A stretch of 64,000 bases of DNA from JBBDNV01 sp040877415 (GCA_040877415.1 JBBDNV010000112.1:26060-90059), one strand, 5' to 3'. Shown: positions 51,125 to 60,924, counted from the stretch's first letter. The notes: generated from the sequence alone by a model not told the origin. A program made the numbers and translations.

Positions 51125-52138
51125 TCAGGCCAGCCAGGTGGCGGCTTGCTTGGCCCAATAGGTCAGCAAAATGCCGGCCCCGGCGCGCCGCATGGCCACG
51201 AGCGACTCGGTGGCAACAGCGCGCTCGTCGATCCAGCCGCGCTCGGCAGCGGCCTTAATCAGGCTGTATTCGCCCGAAACATTGTAGGCCGCCAGCGGCA
51301 CGCCCGGAAACGACTGGCGCACGTCGCGAATAATGTCCAGATACGCAAGCGCCGGCTTGACCATGACGATGTCGGCTCCCTCGGCCAGGTCGAGCGCCAC
51401 TTCGCGCAGCGCCTGCTCGGCGCCGGCCGCCGGATCCATTTGATAGCTCCGCCGGTCGCCGAACTGCGGCGTGCTTTCGGCGGCGTCGCGAAACGGGCCG
51501 TAGAAGGCGCTGGCGTATTTGGCCGAGTAACTCATGATTGGCACGTGGGCAAAGCCCGCGGCGTCGAGCTGCCCGCGGATCGCGCCGACCATGCCGTCCA
51601 TCATGCCGCTGGGAGCCACGACGTCGGCCCCGGCGCGGGCGTGGCTGAGCGCCTGGCTGGCCAGGAGCTCCAAGGTGGCGTCATTGTCGACGTCCGGCCG
51701 GCCGGTGCGATCGCTCACCACGCCGCAATGGCCGTGGTCGGTGTATTCACAAAAGCAGACGTCGGTGATCACGAGCACCCCGGGGGCCGCCTTTTTCGCC
51801 GCGGCGATCGCTTGCTGCACGATTCCCCGGTCGCTGGTGGAATCGCTGCCGGCGGCGTCCTTCAGCGGCGGGATGCCAAACAGAATCACGCCGCCCAGTC
51901 CCAATCGCTCGACCTCCGCCAGCTCGGGCGCCACCTGGTCGGGCGAAATCTGACAGTGGCCGGGCATCGAGCTGATCGGCAGGCGCACGTTGTGGCCGCT
52001 GCGCACGAACAGGGGCAGAATCAAGTTAGCCGGATGGAGCCGCGTCTCTTCGACCAGCCGGCGCACGGCCGGGTGATGCCGCAAGCGGCGCAGGCGCGTG
52101 GTCGGGAACGAAGAGGAAGGATTCGCCGGTTTGGCCAT
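51125..52138 (-). CDS. hemB: Delta-aminolevulinic acid dehydratase (porphobilinogen synthase)
   Basis: A 337-residue HemB joining two 5-aminolevulinate molecules to porphobilinogen. The cysteine-rich zinc site is DVCFCEYTDHGHCG, so this is the Zn-type enzyme. The two active-site lysines are in IMSYSAKYASAFYGPF and IVMVKPALAYLDII. Normal length. The ATG at 52138 is well placed after a rich upstream sequence. It is first of hemB-hemL and lies 93 bases downstream of the kinase gene on the same strand. Confidence 0.96.
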   Translation of the reverse strand: MAKPANPSSSFPTTRLRRLRHHPAVRRLVEETRLHPANLILPLFVRSGHNVRLPISSMPGHCQISPDQVAPELAEVERLGLGGVILFGIPPLKDAAGSDSTSDRGIVQQAIAAAKKAAPGVLVITDVCFCEYTDHGHCGVVSDRTGRPDVDNDATLELLASQALSHARAGADVVAPSGMMDGMVGAIRGQLDAAGFAHVPIMSYSAKYASAFYGPFRDAAESTPQFGDRRSYQMDPAAGAEQALREVALDLAEGADIVMVKPALAYLDIIRDVRQSFPGVPLAAYNVSGEYSLIKAAAERGWIDERAVATESLVAMRRAGAGILLTYWAKQAATWLA

Positions 52139-52231
52139 ACGCTTCTTTTATAACTCAAAGGCGCCGCGGCGGGAAACGCCGCTCGATTTCCGCAGAGATT
52201 TGGCCGGTCCCAGCGGCCGGGCACTTCGAGG

Positions 52232-53986
52232 TTAGTTGGCCGCGGCCTGCTGCTTCGGCGTGTCGCGCAAGCCGCCGCGGGCCCGCTCGACCAGGTCGTC
52301 GGCCCAATGCTTCTCGCGATAGAGCTCGATAATGCCGGCGTAGATCCGTCTGGCGGCCGGCGGGTCGCCGGGGGCCATTTCGGCCGCCTTGGCCAGCCGC
52401 GACTCGATCAGCTTGCGCCCCTCGTCGACGTATTTGTCGACGCGCCTTTGCAGGCGAGCCTCCTGCAGCCGAGCCAGCCTGACGTAGTGCCGCGTGATCT
52501 CCGTACCCTCAGGACCATCGTCGTACACGTCAACCAGAGCCCGAAACTTCAGCAGCCCGAGTTCGGGATTAATCAGGGCGAAGCGCTTGGCCTCCGTATA
52601 GGCCCGTTCGATCGGGCTGGATTGCTGGGCCTCGTCGGCCAGCGATTGCACGCGTTCGGCGCGCGGGTCGTCTGGAAAACGGGCCAGAAACGCGTCGATC
52701 TCGCGCTGGGCACTCTTGAGATTTTCCGGATCGCCTTCGGCCGCGGCGGCCTCGATCTTGTCAAACAGGTCGTCGGCGCTGGGCGGCCGCATCAGGTACC
52801 AGCCGGCGGCGATCAAGAGCACCAGAGCCGTGACAAGCGCCAGCGTTTGCGGCGCCCAGAGGCCGGCCAGCGCTTCGCGGATCGCTCCCGGCTCATCGCG
52901 CTTTTCGTCGACTTTGGTAAAGCGGTCGGCGGCCTTGTCGGCGGTTTCATCAGCGGGGCGGGGCGGCGCCGGCGGGGCTTCGCCCGGCCGCCGATAAGCC
53001 AGCGTGGCCTCCGTCACCGGCGGCGGCGTCAGCGGCGGGGCCGGGTGACCTTCCGCCTGAGGCGATTCGGTCGGCGACAGCGTGGGCTCGAGCGGGTTGT
53101 ACGTGCCCGGCCGCAAAACCTCGGGCGGCGTGAGCACAAAATCGTCGTCGTGCCGGCTGGCCGAGACCGACAATCCGCGCTCCATCGCCTCGAGACTGCG
53201 CGACAGGATGAGCGTGTTGGGAAACCGCTTGTGCGGGTCTTTTTCGAGCAATTGATGGATGATGCGGGCCAGCTCGGGGGGCGTCTTTGGCGCGAAGCTG
53301 GCAATCGGTTCGGGCTCGGCGTAGCGCTGCAATTGCAGCATCTCGACCAGGGTGTGGGCGCGAAACGGCGGGCGGCCGGCCAACAGCGTGTACATCACGC
53401 CTCCCAGGCTGTATTGATCGCAGCGGTCGGTCACGATGCGCCCGCTTGCCTGTTCGGGCGCCATGTATTCGGCCGTGCCCAGCACGCCGCCGTCGGAAGT
53501 CAGGCGCGTGTTGCCAAATAGTCGGGCGATGCCGAAATCGGAAAGCTTGAGGTCGCCGTCGGCCGTCAACAGCAAGTTGGCCGGTTTCAGATCGCGATGG
53601 ACCACGCCGTGGTCGTGAGCGTGTTTCAGCGCCCGGCAGAGCTTGATCGCGATTTGCGTCACTTCGCGCCAGTCGAAGCGGCGGCCGCGGCGCAGCTCGT
53701 CTTCGAGGCTGGTGCCGTGGACCAACTCCATGGCATAGAACAGCGTTCCGGCCTGCTCGCCGTAGGCGTAAAGGCGGACGATGTTGGGATGGCGCAGCTT
53801 TTGGAGCGATTCGATTTCGGCCTCGAAGCGCACGCGAAAGCCTTCGTCGGCGGCCAGGCCGGGCGCAAGGACTTTGATAGCCGCCTCTTCTCCCGTTTCG
53901 ATATCGACCACTTCATAGACGGCCCCCATGCCGCCTTGGCCGAGTCGTTTTCCCAGGCGATAGGGCCCGAGCTGCTCGAATTGCAT
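52232..53986 (-). CDS. Transmembrane Ser/Thr protein kinase (Hanks-type)
   Basis: A 584-residue kinase. The catalytic domain (residues ~7-270) has the glycine loop LGQGGMGAVYEV, the ATP lysine in AAIKVLAPG, catalytic HRDLKPANLLL and metal-binding LSDFGIARLF, and TAEYMAPEQASGR, all intact. A Pro-rich linker leads to one transmembrane helix near residue 380 (LALVTALVLLIAAGWYLM), then an extracytoplasmic helical domain of ~190 residues that may be TPR-like. It signals across the membrane to cytoplasmic targets; ligand unknown. It is adjacent to hemB-hemL on the same strand, which may be only positional. Confidence 0.92.
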   Translation of the reverse strand: MQFEQLGPYRLGKRLGQGGMGAVYEVVDIETGEEAAIKVLAPGLAADEGFRVRFEAEIESLQKLRHPNIVRLYAYGEQAGTLFYAMELVHGTSLEDELRRGRRFDWREVTQIAIKLCRALKHAHDHGVVHRDLKPANLLLTADGDLKLSDFGIARLFGNTRLTSDGGVLGTAEYMAPEQASGRIVTDRCDQYSLGGVMYTLLAGRPPFRAHTLVEMLQLQRYAEPEPIASFAPKTPPELARIIHQLLEKDPHKRFPNTLILSRSLEAMERGLSVSASRHDDDFVLTPPEVLRPGTYNPLEPTLSPTESPQAEGHPAPPLTPPPVTEATLAYRRPGEAPPAPPRPADETADKAADRFTKVDEKRDEPGAIREALAGLWAPQTLALVTALVLLIAAGWYLMRPPSADDLFDKIEAAAAEGDPENLKSAQREIDAFLARFPDDPRAERVQSLADEAQQSSPIERAYTEAKRFALINPELGLLKFRALVDVYDDGPEGTEITRHYVRLARLQEARLQRRVDKYVDEGRKLIESRLAKAAEMAPGDPPAARRIYAGIIELYREKHWADDLVERARGGLRDTPKQQAAAN

Positions 53987-54260
53987 GGAATGCTGTGCCC
54001 ACCAGGCCGCGGGGCACGGGAGGGAGATTTTGAGCCAAACTCAAGATTCCCCTCGCTCGCGCGCTAGCGTGCCCGGTTTTGCCGACGTTTGACTAGGAAC
54101 CGCGAGCCACGCCAGTGGGATTCATCGTAACACCCCATTCGGCCGCGCACCAGCAAGGCGGTTGGCGCGAAGGGTTTACAATGGGGTTGCGCCGCCGGTA
54201 GATTGCCCTGATGGGAGCGAGCAACCGGGCGTCGTGAGCCCGAGCGGAGGTCAAGCGAAC

Positions 54261-55778
54261 GTGTCGAACGAGACAGTATTATTGTCACGCCGTGAAAACC
54301 AGGCGCGCGGGATCGGCCGCTATGCGATCGATTTTCTGGCCGGCAAGCTGGGCGAGCCGGCCGAAAGCGTCTTCGAGCGGGTCGAGTTGTTTCATCTGGA
54401 TAGCATCGCCTGCGGCGTCTCGGCGCTGGCTTGCGGCGCCAACGCGCCGCGCGTGCTGCGGGCCGAAGCGCTCGAGTACGTTTGCCAGGACCCCGCCCGG
54501 GGAGCGCCGGTCTTCGGGTCGCGCACCAAAGTCATGCCGGAGAAGGCGGTGGTGGCCAACAGCTCGGCCGTGCGCGAATGGGACGCCAACGGCACGAATT
54601 TCGGCTACAACCCGGCGCGCGGGGCCACGCGCGGCGAGTTCGGTCACAACGACTTTTATCCGGTCGCCGTGGCCGCGGCGCAACTGCGAGGACTCGACGG
54701 CCGGCAGACGCTTTTGGCGATGATCCTGTTGGACGAGATTCGCGGCCGGCTGGCCGAAGTGTTCGCGCTTAAGGATTATAAGATCGATCACGTCGTACAC
54801 GGCGCCATCGGCTCGGCCGCCACGTTCGGCGCGGTGCTGGGCGCCACGGCCGAACAAATCGAATCGGCCGTCGGGCTGGTCGTCGCGCATTACATTCCGT
54901 TTCGCGCGATTCGCGCGGGCAAGCAGCTTTCCGATTCCAAGGGCGCTTCGGCCGCCATCAGCGCCGAAGCGGCCGTGCTCAGCATGCGCCGCGCGCTGGG
55001 CGGCTTCGTGGGCCCGGCCGACATTTTTCGCAATCCCGAGGCGATTTTCTGCCTGTATGAAAAGCCGGCCGAAAAAAACACCAGCCCCTTCGACCTGGCG
55101 CTGGCGGCCGCCGGCGACGATTTTGCCGTGATGGGCATGCACTTCAAGCTGGGGCTGTACGAGCACCAATCGGCCGGCGCGATCCAGGGACTCTTGGATC
55201 TGCTCGAAGAACATCCCGATTTGCTCGCCGACCCGGCGCAGCTCACGAGCGTGCGGATCACGATTTACGAACCGGCTTTCAGCATCATCGGCGATCCGGC
55301 CAAGCGCGATCCGCGCACGCGGCAGAGCGCCGATCACTCGATGGTCTACATCATCGCCACGCTGCTGCGCAAGGCGTTCCAGCGGCGCCGCGCCGGCTGG
55401 CGTGAGTTGATGCTCTCTCCGGCCGATTACGACGAGACAAGTCTCGCCGATCCGCTCACCCGGCGGCTGATGGACCGGATCGAGTTGGGCCACGGCGGAA
55501 AGGAATACGACGACAAGTATCCCGACGGCATTCCGACGACGCTGGAAATCGAGCACACGAGCTTGGGAAAGCTCACGAGCGGACTGGTGATGTATCCCGA
55601 GGGTCATGCCCGCAACACGAGCGGAAATCTTCCGGCGCTACTGGAGCACAAGTTCCGCGTGTTGGCCGGCCTGGGCGTTTCGGACGTCGATGCACTTTAC
55701 CGGCGGTTCACCGGCCTGGCGAAAAAGTCAGCGGCGGAGATTGCCGAGTTGTACGATTTCGAGATTTTGAATTGTTGA
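54261..55778 (+). CDS. prpD: MmgE/PrpD family protein (2-methylcitrate dehydratase)
   Basis: A 505-residue MmgE/PrpD protein, most likely 2-methylcitrate dehydratase, which turns 2-methylcitrate to methylaconitate. Recognisable blocks: ESVFERVELFHLDSIACGVS near the start, VVANSSAVREWDANGTNFGY and HNDFYPVAVAAAQLRGLDGR, GAIGSAATFGAVLGATAEQI, RQSADHSMVYIIATLLRKAF. The start is GTG at 54261 with GGAGG ten bases upstream. It completes a prpB/prpC/prpD set with the genes at 1.7-3.8 kb, but lies about 50 kb away; other MmgE-family activities remain possible. Confidence 0.85.
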   Translation: MSNETVLLSRRENQARGIGRYAIDFLAGKLGEPAESVFERVELFHLDSIACGVSALACGANAPRVLRAEALEYVCQDPARGAPVFGSRTKVMPEKAVVANSSAVREWDANGTNFGYNPARGATRGEFGHNDFYPVAVAAAQLRGLDGRQTLLAMILLDEIRGRLAEVFALKDYKIDHVVHGAIGSAATFGAVLGATAEQIESAVGLVVAHYIPFRAIRAGKQLSDSKGASAAISAEAAVLSMRRALGGFVGPADIFRNPEAIFCLYEKPAEKNTSPFDLALAAAGDDFAVMGMHFKLGLYEHQSAGAIQGLLDLLEEHPDLLADPAQLTSVRITIYEPAFSIIGDPAKRDPRTRQSADHSMVYIIATLLRKAFQRRRAGWRELMLSPADYDETSLADPLTRRLMDRIELGHGGKEYDDKYPDGIPTTLEIEHTSLGKLTSGLVMYPEGHARNTSGNLPALLEHKFRVLAGLGVSDVDALYRRFTGLAKKSAAEIAELYDFEILNC

Positions 55779-55871
55779 CACGTTGGCCCGAAGAGCGGGC
55801 GAGGAAATATACCAGCCCGAAGCGCGCGTTTTGATGTTGCGCATTGGCCGTCGACGTCACCGTTTATTAAT

Positions 55872-55964
55872 AGCCCCCGGCTTTGCCGGGGGATTCCTCG
55901 CTTGTGAAGGATGTCGATCGGTCGAGCGCTGCAGTACGACGATCCCCCGGCAAAGCCGGGGGCT
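55872..55964. repeat. REP-like inverted pair (BIME-like)
   Basis: The 23-base unit AGCCCCCGGCTTTGCCGGGGG+AT at 55872-55894 recurs as its exact reverse complement at 55942-55964, with 47 bases between. Each unit is itself an 8-bp stem hairpin. Two oppositely oriented REP-type hairpins are the arrangement of a BIME. It lies between prpD and truB and could stop transcription or stabilise the message. Confidence 0.82.
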
Positions 55965-56048
55965 AACCGACGATGCGCAACGTCAAAAAGCGCAAGTCAC
56001 CCGCGAAGCGTGAACACGGCACCCGCGCACCCACGCTGGGATGAGCCC

Positions 56049-56927
56049 ATGCAACTTTTTGGCCTGTTGAATCTCAATAAACCGACGGGAGTCACGTCGC
56101 GGCGCGTGGTCGATCGCGTCGGGCGGCTGGTCAAGCCGGCCAAGGTCGGGCATGCCGGTACGCTCGATCCGTTGGCCACCGGCGTGCTGGTGCTGGGAAT
56201 CGGACAGGCCACGCGGCTGGTCGAGTACGTCCAGGAAATGTCGAAACACTATCGCGCCACGTTTCTGCTGGGCCGCACCAGCACCACTGAAGACATCGAC
56301 GGCGAGGTCACCCTGCTCGAAGACGCCGCGCGGCCCTCGCGCGACGAACTCGAGCGAGCGGCCGCTGCGATGAAGGGCGAAATCGAGCAGCGGCCGCCGA
56401 ACTACTCGGCGCTCAAAGTGGCCGGGCGGCGCGCCTATGATCTGGCTCGGGCCGGCCAGCAGGTCGAGCTGGCTCCCCGCAGGGTGCGGATTCACCGGCT
56501 CGAGATCGTGCGCTACGAGTATCCCGAGTTGTGCATGGACGTCGAGTGCGGCCGCGGGACCTACGTTCGCTCGCTGGGCCGTGATCTGGCCGAGCGCGCC
56601 GGCACGGCCGCCGTGATGTCGGCGCTTGAGCGCACCGCGATCGGGCGATTTACGATCGCCGAGGCGGTCGATCCGGATACGCTCACGGCCGGCAATCTGT
56701 CCGATCGCCTGCTTCCGCCGGTCCTGGCCGTCCGCGGTCTGATGGCTGAAATCGTCGTATCGGAAGCCGAGCGGCAGCGCATCGCCCATGGGCTGGCGAT
56801 AGGCAGTCGCGGCATTGAGGGAGACCGTTCGGCGGCGCTCGATTCCGATGGCCGCCTGGTGGCCATTCTGGTCCGACGCGGGGAGGATGAGCTGCGACCG
56901 ATCAAAAACTTTCCGGGCGAAGCGTAG
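56049..56927 (+). CDS. truB: tRNA pseudouridine(55) synthase
   Basis: A 292-residue TruB, which makes pseudouridine at position 55 of the tRNA T loop. The start LFGLLNLNKPTGVTSRRVVD, the catalytic-Asp loop VGHAGTLDPLATGVLVLGIG and the RNA-binding CGRGTYVRSLGRDLAERAGT are all present. A C-terminal PUA-like segment follows. The ATG at 56049 lies in GATGAGCCCATG; sequence upstream is REP-like and non-coding. Length fits the family. Confidence 0.94.
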   Translation: MQLFGLLNLNKPTGVTSRRVVDRVGRLVKPAKVGHAGTLDPLATGVLVLGIGQATRLVEYVQEMSKHYRATFLLGRTSTTEDIDGEVTLLEDAARPSRDELERAAAAMKGEIEQRPPNYSALKVAGRRAYDLARAGQQVELAPRRVRIHRLEIVRYEYPELCMDVECGRGTYVRSLGRDLAERAGTAAVMSALERTAIGRFTIAEAVDPDTLTAGNLSDRLLPPVLAVRGLMAEIVVSEAERQRIAHGLAIGSRGIEGDRSAALDSDGRLVAILVRRGEDELRPIKNFPGEA

Positions 56928-57276
56928 CTCCGCTTCTCGGTGCCGGCTGGCTTTTCCGGTAGGGTGGAAGCGGCACGGGTGGGCAAGCCACCCGTGGCAC
57001 CACGTGGCACCCGGCACAATCGACAGAATCGGCGCGCCCCCGTGCGCGTCCGCGCGACACGATTGCTACTGCCCTCATCGGCACACCGCGGCTTGCGCGG
57101 GCGCGTGCTAAGCTTTCCATTGGAGCTATCACCACGAAGCCTACACCCACCCCGCGCGCCGGCGAATTGCGCCAGTGGCGCGCAGGCAACCGATGCGACC
57201 GAGCGCGCAACGGAGCTGAATTTGGGCGCCCTAGCGCCGTGGCAAACGTGCTGGCCGCCGGAAGCGGCCGGCGAAA
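56928..57276. other. Intergenic region, 349 bp
   Basis: Contains a REP-like hairpin at 56974-56996 and otherwise nothing recognisable before ftsK. Confidence 0.55.
56974..56996. repeat. Perfect 9-bp-stem hairpin after truB
   Basis: CACGGGTGG, loop GCAAG, CCACCCGTG. It lies 47 bases past the truB stop and could be a terminator or REP element; there is no T run. Confidence 0.65.
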
Positions 57277-59946
57277 ATGGATTCCTTCCCACCTTTTATG
57301 CACGAAGCAAGGAACGTCAAACTCGATCTGGCGGGGCTGGCGCTTTTGGCGCTGTGCGTTTTTCTCGCCTTGGCGCTTGCGACCTACGATCGGGCCGACT
57401 CGCTCGGCGGGCTGGTCTATCCGCCTCCGGCAAAGACGAGCAATGCCTGTGGACGCACAGGCGCCATCGTGGCCGATTTGCTGCTCGCAGGGTTTGGCGT
57501 GGGGGCCTATTATTTGCTCGCCTCGCTGTCGGTGGTCGACGCCTGGCTCTTAGCGCGACGTTCGATAACGCAGGGGGTGCTGCGCGGCCTTGGCTGGGTC
57601 GTTTCCCTGTTGGCACTCTGCACGCTGGCGTCGCTGGCAGCGTCGGGGTGGTCGCCGGGTCCGGTGATCGGTCCGGGCGGATACGTCGGCGCCGCGGGAC
57701 GGGCCCTGCTGGAGATGCATTTTGCCAACGCCGGCGCCTACGTGCTGACGCTCAGCCTGTTGGTGGGCGGCCTGTTGCTGTCGACCGAATACCTGCTGCC
57801 GCGGCTTGCCGCGCGGCTGTTGGCCAGCCCCCGACTGATGCTGCGCCGCATGCGGCTGGCGATCGCCATTTCCGCGGCCGAGAACACGGCCAGGCGGGTC
57901 GGCTGCACCGACCTGGACGAACCGATCGGCACCGGCGACGGCGAACCGGCCATCAAGATCCGCGGCAAGTCGACCAACCAGCGGCAGCAATCGGCCGCGG
58001 AAGTCAACACCGACGCGCCGAACGCCAGTGCCGCGGATGACGGGGACGGGGCTCACGAGCAACAAAACACCGCGGCGGGCGGGCAGCGCGCCGGCGGAGA
58101 ACCGCGCTTCAAACGTCCGCAGAAAAGCGAGCGCGACGAGGTGATGGAGGAGCTTGACGCCGCCAGCCGCGCCGAGGAAGCGCCGCAGTACGAATTGCCG
58201 TCGATCGATTTGCTGCTCGAAGGCGAGGAAGTCTCGTACGTCGAGCACGAAAAGGAAGTTCGCCGGCAGGCCAAGATCCTGGAAAAAACGTTCCTCGACT
58301 TCGGCTTCCGAGTGCGCGTCGTGGAAATCGAGACCGGGCCCGTGATCGCGCAGTTCGAGGTGGAGCTGGAAGCCGGCCTGCGGCTGTCGAGAATCACCAG
58401 CCTGGCCGACGATCTGGCCATCGCCTTGCGCGTGCCCAGCGTGCGGATCGTGGCGCCGATTCCGGGCAAGAATACGGTGGGCATCGAGGTGCCCAATTCC
58501 GAGCGGCACCTGGTGCGGCTGCGCGAAGTGATCGAAGAGGCCGACGGCCGCGCCAACAAAATGCGCATCCCGGTCTATCTGGGCAAGGACGTTTCCGGCA
58601 AGCCGATGATCATCGACATGGCCACGCTGCCGCACCTGCTGATCGCCGGGCGCACCGGCACCGGCAAGAGCGTATGCCTCAACTCGATCATCGTGTCGAT
58701 GCTGATGACGCGCCGGCCGGACGAAGTGCGCATGTTGATGATCGATCCCAAGATGGTCGAGCTCTCCCCCTACAAAAAGCTGCCGCACCTGATGCATCCG
58801 GTGGTAACCGACATGCGCAAGGCCGAGGCGATCCTGGCCTGGGCCGTGGAAAAGATGGAAGAACGCTACGCGCTTTTGGCCCGCGCGGGCGTGCGGCACA
58901 TCGGGGTCTACAACCAGCTCGGCCACGACGAGCTCATGGAGCGGCTGCAGCCGGAAGACGAGGAACAGCAAAAGAACATTCCCACCACGCTGCCGTACAT
59001 CGTGATCGTGGCCGACGAAATGGCCGACTTGATGATGACCTCCGGCAAGGAAGTCGAGCAGCACATTATCCGGCTGGCGCAAAAGAGCCGCGCGGTGGGC
59101 ATCCACCTGGTGCTGGCCACGCAAAAGCCGACCGTCGACGTCATCACCGGGCTGATCAAATCGAATCTGCCGGCGCGAATCGCCTTTCAAGTGGCCAGCC
59201 GCACCGACAGCCGCGTGGTGCTCGACGAAATGGGCGCCGACAAGCTGTTGGGCAACGGCGACCTGCTGTTCCTGTTGCCCGGCACCAGCACGCTGCTGCG
59301 CGGACAGGGCACTTACGTCAGCGACGACGAGATCAACGCGATCGTCGACTTCGTGGGCACGACCGAACCGCAGTTCGTCAAGGAATTGGTGCAGCTCAAA
59401 CCGTCCGAACCGTCCGGCGCCGATGGCGGCAAGAAGCTGACCAACCGCGACGAGCTTTACGAGGCGGCGGTCGACGTCGTGGTGCGCGAAGGCCGCGGCA
59501 GCGTTTCGCTTTTGCAGCGGGCGCTGGGCATCGGCTACGGCCGCGCGGCCCGATTGATCGACTACATGGCCGAGGACGGCATCGTCGGCGAGTACAACGG
59601 CTCGCAGGCCCGCGAGGTGCTCGTGACCATGGAACAGTGGGAGCAAATGAGCGGGCAGCAGTCGGAGCCCGCGCCGCCGAAACCGCCGCGATCGGGCCGC
59701 GTGTTAACGGTGGCCAGCCGCTCGATCCGAGAAATCGACGATGACGAGTATGACGACCACGGCCACGACGATTCGGACGAAAAAGACGACGAGTCCAACG
59801 ACGTCGATGCCGAAGTGGACGAAGGTGACGATGAAGAGCACGACGAGCACGAGGAAAACGAGCTCGAAGGCTCCGAAGCGGACGAATCGGACGCCGAGAC
59901 TCCCCGTTCGCATCCCCACTATCGCCGCGGCCGCGAAAGCGCGTAG
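57277..59946 (+). CDS. ftsK: DNA translocase FtsK/SpoIIIE with acidic C-terminal tail
   Basis: An 889-residue DNA translocase that pumps chromosome ends apart at division. Four or so hydrophobic helices (residues ~14-185) anchor it, a charged linker follows, and the motor begins near 280. Walker A is AGRTGTGKSVCLNSII (near 458) and Walker B is in VIVADEMADLMMT. The gamma winged helix (LYEAAVDVVVREGRGSVSLL, near 727) and LARRAARLIDYMAEDGIVG are normal for KOPS-type DNA recognition. After gamma comes an extra ~110 residues, of which ~60 (about 815-880) are almost all Asp and Glu. An ATG at 57298 is an alternative start. Confidence 0.93.
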   Translation: MDSFPPFMHEARNVKLDLAGLALLALCVFLALALATYDRADSLGGLVYPPPAKTSNACGRTGAIVADLLLAGFGVGAYYLLASLSVVDAWLLARRSITQGVLRGLGWVVSLLALCTLASLAASGWSPGPVIGPGGYVGAAGRALLEMHFANAGAYVLTLSLLVGGLLLSTEYLLPRLAARLLASPRLMLRRMRLAIAISAAENTARRVGCTDLDEPIGTGDGEPAIKIRGKSTNQRQQSAAEVNTDAPNASAADDGDGAHEQQNTAAGGQRAGGEPRFKRPQKSERDEVMEELDAASRAEEAPQYELPSIDLLLEGEEVSYVEHEKEVRRQAKILEKTFLDFGFRVRVVEIETGPVIAQFEVELEAGLRLSRITSLADDLAIALRVPSVRIVAPIPGKNTVGIEVPNSERHLVRLREVIEEADGRANKMRIPVYLGKDVSGKPMIIDMATLPHLLIAGRTGTGKSVCLNSIIVSMLMTRRPDEVRMLMIDPKMVELSPYKKLPHLMHPVVTDMRKAEAILAWAVEKMEERYALLARAGVRHIGVYNQLGHDELMERLQPEDEEQQKNIPTTLPYIVIVADEMADLMMTSGKEVEQHIIRLAQKSRAVGIHLVLATQKPTVDVITGLIKSNLPARIAFQVASRTDSRVVLDEMGADKLLGNGDLLFLLPGTSTLLRGQGTYVSDDEINAIVDFVGTTEPQFVKELVQLKPSEPSGADGGKKLTNRDELYEAAVDVVVREGRGSVSLLQRALGIGYGRAARLIDYMAEDGIVGEYNGSQAREVLVTMEQWEQMSGQQSEPAPPKPPRSGRVLTVASRSIREIDDDEYDDHGHDDSDEKDDESNDVDAEVDEGDDEEHDEHEENELEGSEADESDAETPRSHPHYRRGRESA

Positions 59947-60057
59947 CGGCGTCGCTTGGCCCCCTCGGTGCGGCGAGCACGTTGCACCGCGCGGTGTCGG
60001 ATGCTTGAATGACGGTTCGGCGGCCACATTCCCACGACTTTTCCAAGGAGCCTTATC

Positions 60058-60924
60058 GTGATCACGCGACGAGCGTTTGGCACCGTCTGTCTGGCGGCGG
60101 GCGTCACGTCACTGACCGCCGGCCTGCGAGCCGCGGAAGTACCCAAGAAACCGGCCCGCATTCTCATGCTCACCCAAAGCGCCGGTTTTCGGCACGGCTC
60201 GGTGACCCGCAAGGACGTGCAACTGTCGCCGGCTGAACGGGCGATGACCGACCTGGGCATCGCCAGCAACCTGTTTCGCGTCGATTGCACGCAAGATGCC
60301 AGCCAGATCACCAAGGAGCAGCTCGACAATTACGACATCGTGATGTTCTACACCACGGGCAACCTGCCGCTGGCCGACGAGGTGCGCGACTACCTGTTCA
60401 ACGACTGGGTGAAGCAAAAGGGGCACGGCTTCATCGGCACCCACTCGGCCGCCGACACGTATCACGAATACCAGCCGTATTGGGAAATGCTGGGCGGCAC
60501 GTTCAACGGCCATCCGTGGAACGCCAACCAGCTTGTCACCGTCACGGTGCACGACCAAGACCATCCGGTCAGCAGGCCGTGGGGCGACGAGTTTGAAATC
60601 ACCGACGAGATCTATCAGTTCAAGAACTGGCAGCCCGAGAAGGTCCACGTGCTGATGAGCCTCAACATGGCTAAGACCGCGCTCAAGAAGCCGTATCAAA
60701 TTCCGATCGCCTGGGTCAAGAATTACGGCGACGGCAAGGTGCTGCACATGAGCCTGGGCCACCGCGAAGACGTGTGGACCAACGAGAAATACATGAATTC
60801 GCTGTTGGGGGGCATTAAATGGATGCTAGGCTTGGAACCGGGGGATGCCACGCCCAATCCGGCCCTTTCCAGCGTTCAGGAGGCCAAGGCCAAGGCCGAT
60901 TTCGACGCGGCCCAAACCAAGTAA
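60058..60924 (+). CDS. Exported ThuA-domain protein
   Basis: A 288-residue exported protein with a ThuA (trehalose-utilisation-like, glutamine-amidotransferase fold) domain. Signal segment MITRRAFGTVCLAAGVTSL with twin-Arg-like start and cleavage near RAAE. Domain motifs: ILMLTQSAGFRHGSV, VMFYTTGNLPL, GHGFIGTHSAADTY, GGTFNGHPWN, HPVSRPWGDEFEITDEIYQF and VKNYGDGKVLHMSLGH. The start is GTG at 60058 with AAGGAG seven bases upstream. Function in planctomycetes is unsettled; sugar-related processing is inferred from the family. The RND adaptor gene follows 22 bp later. Confidence 0.88.
   Translation: MITRRAFGTVCLAAGVTSLTAGLRAAEVPKKPARILMLTQSAGFRHGSVTRKDVQLSPAERAMTDLGIASNLFRVDCTQDASQITKEQLDNYDIVMFYTTGNLPLADEVRDYLFNDWVKQKGHGFIGTHSAADTYHEYQPYWEMLGGTFNGHPWNANQLVTVTVHDQDHPVSRPWGDEFEITDEIYQFKNWQPEKVHVLMSLNMAKTALKKPYQIPIAWVKNYGDGKVLHMSLGHREDVWTNEKYMNSLLGGIKWMLGLEPGDATPNPALSSVQEAKAKADFDAAQTK

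Noticed and set aside
55783..56013. Short plus-strand frame after prpD
   Set aside because: It starts with TTG and runs through the REP-like hairpins; the sequence has no coding character.
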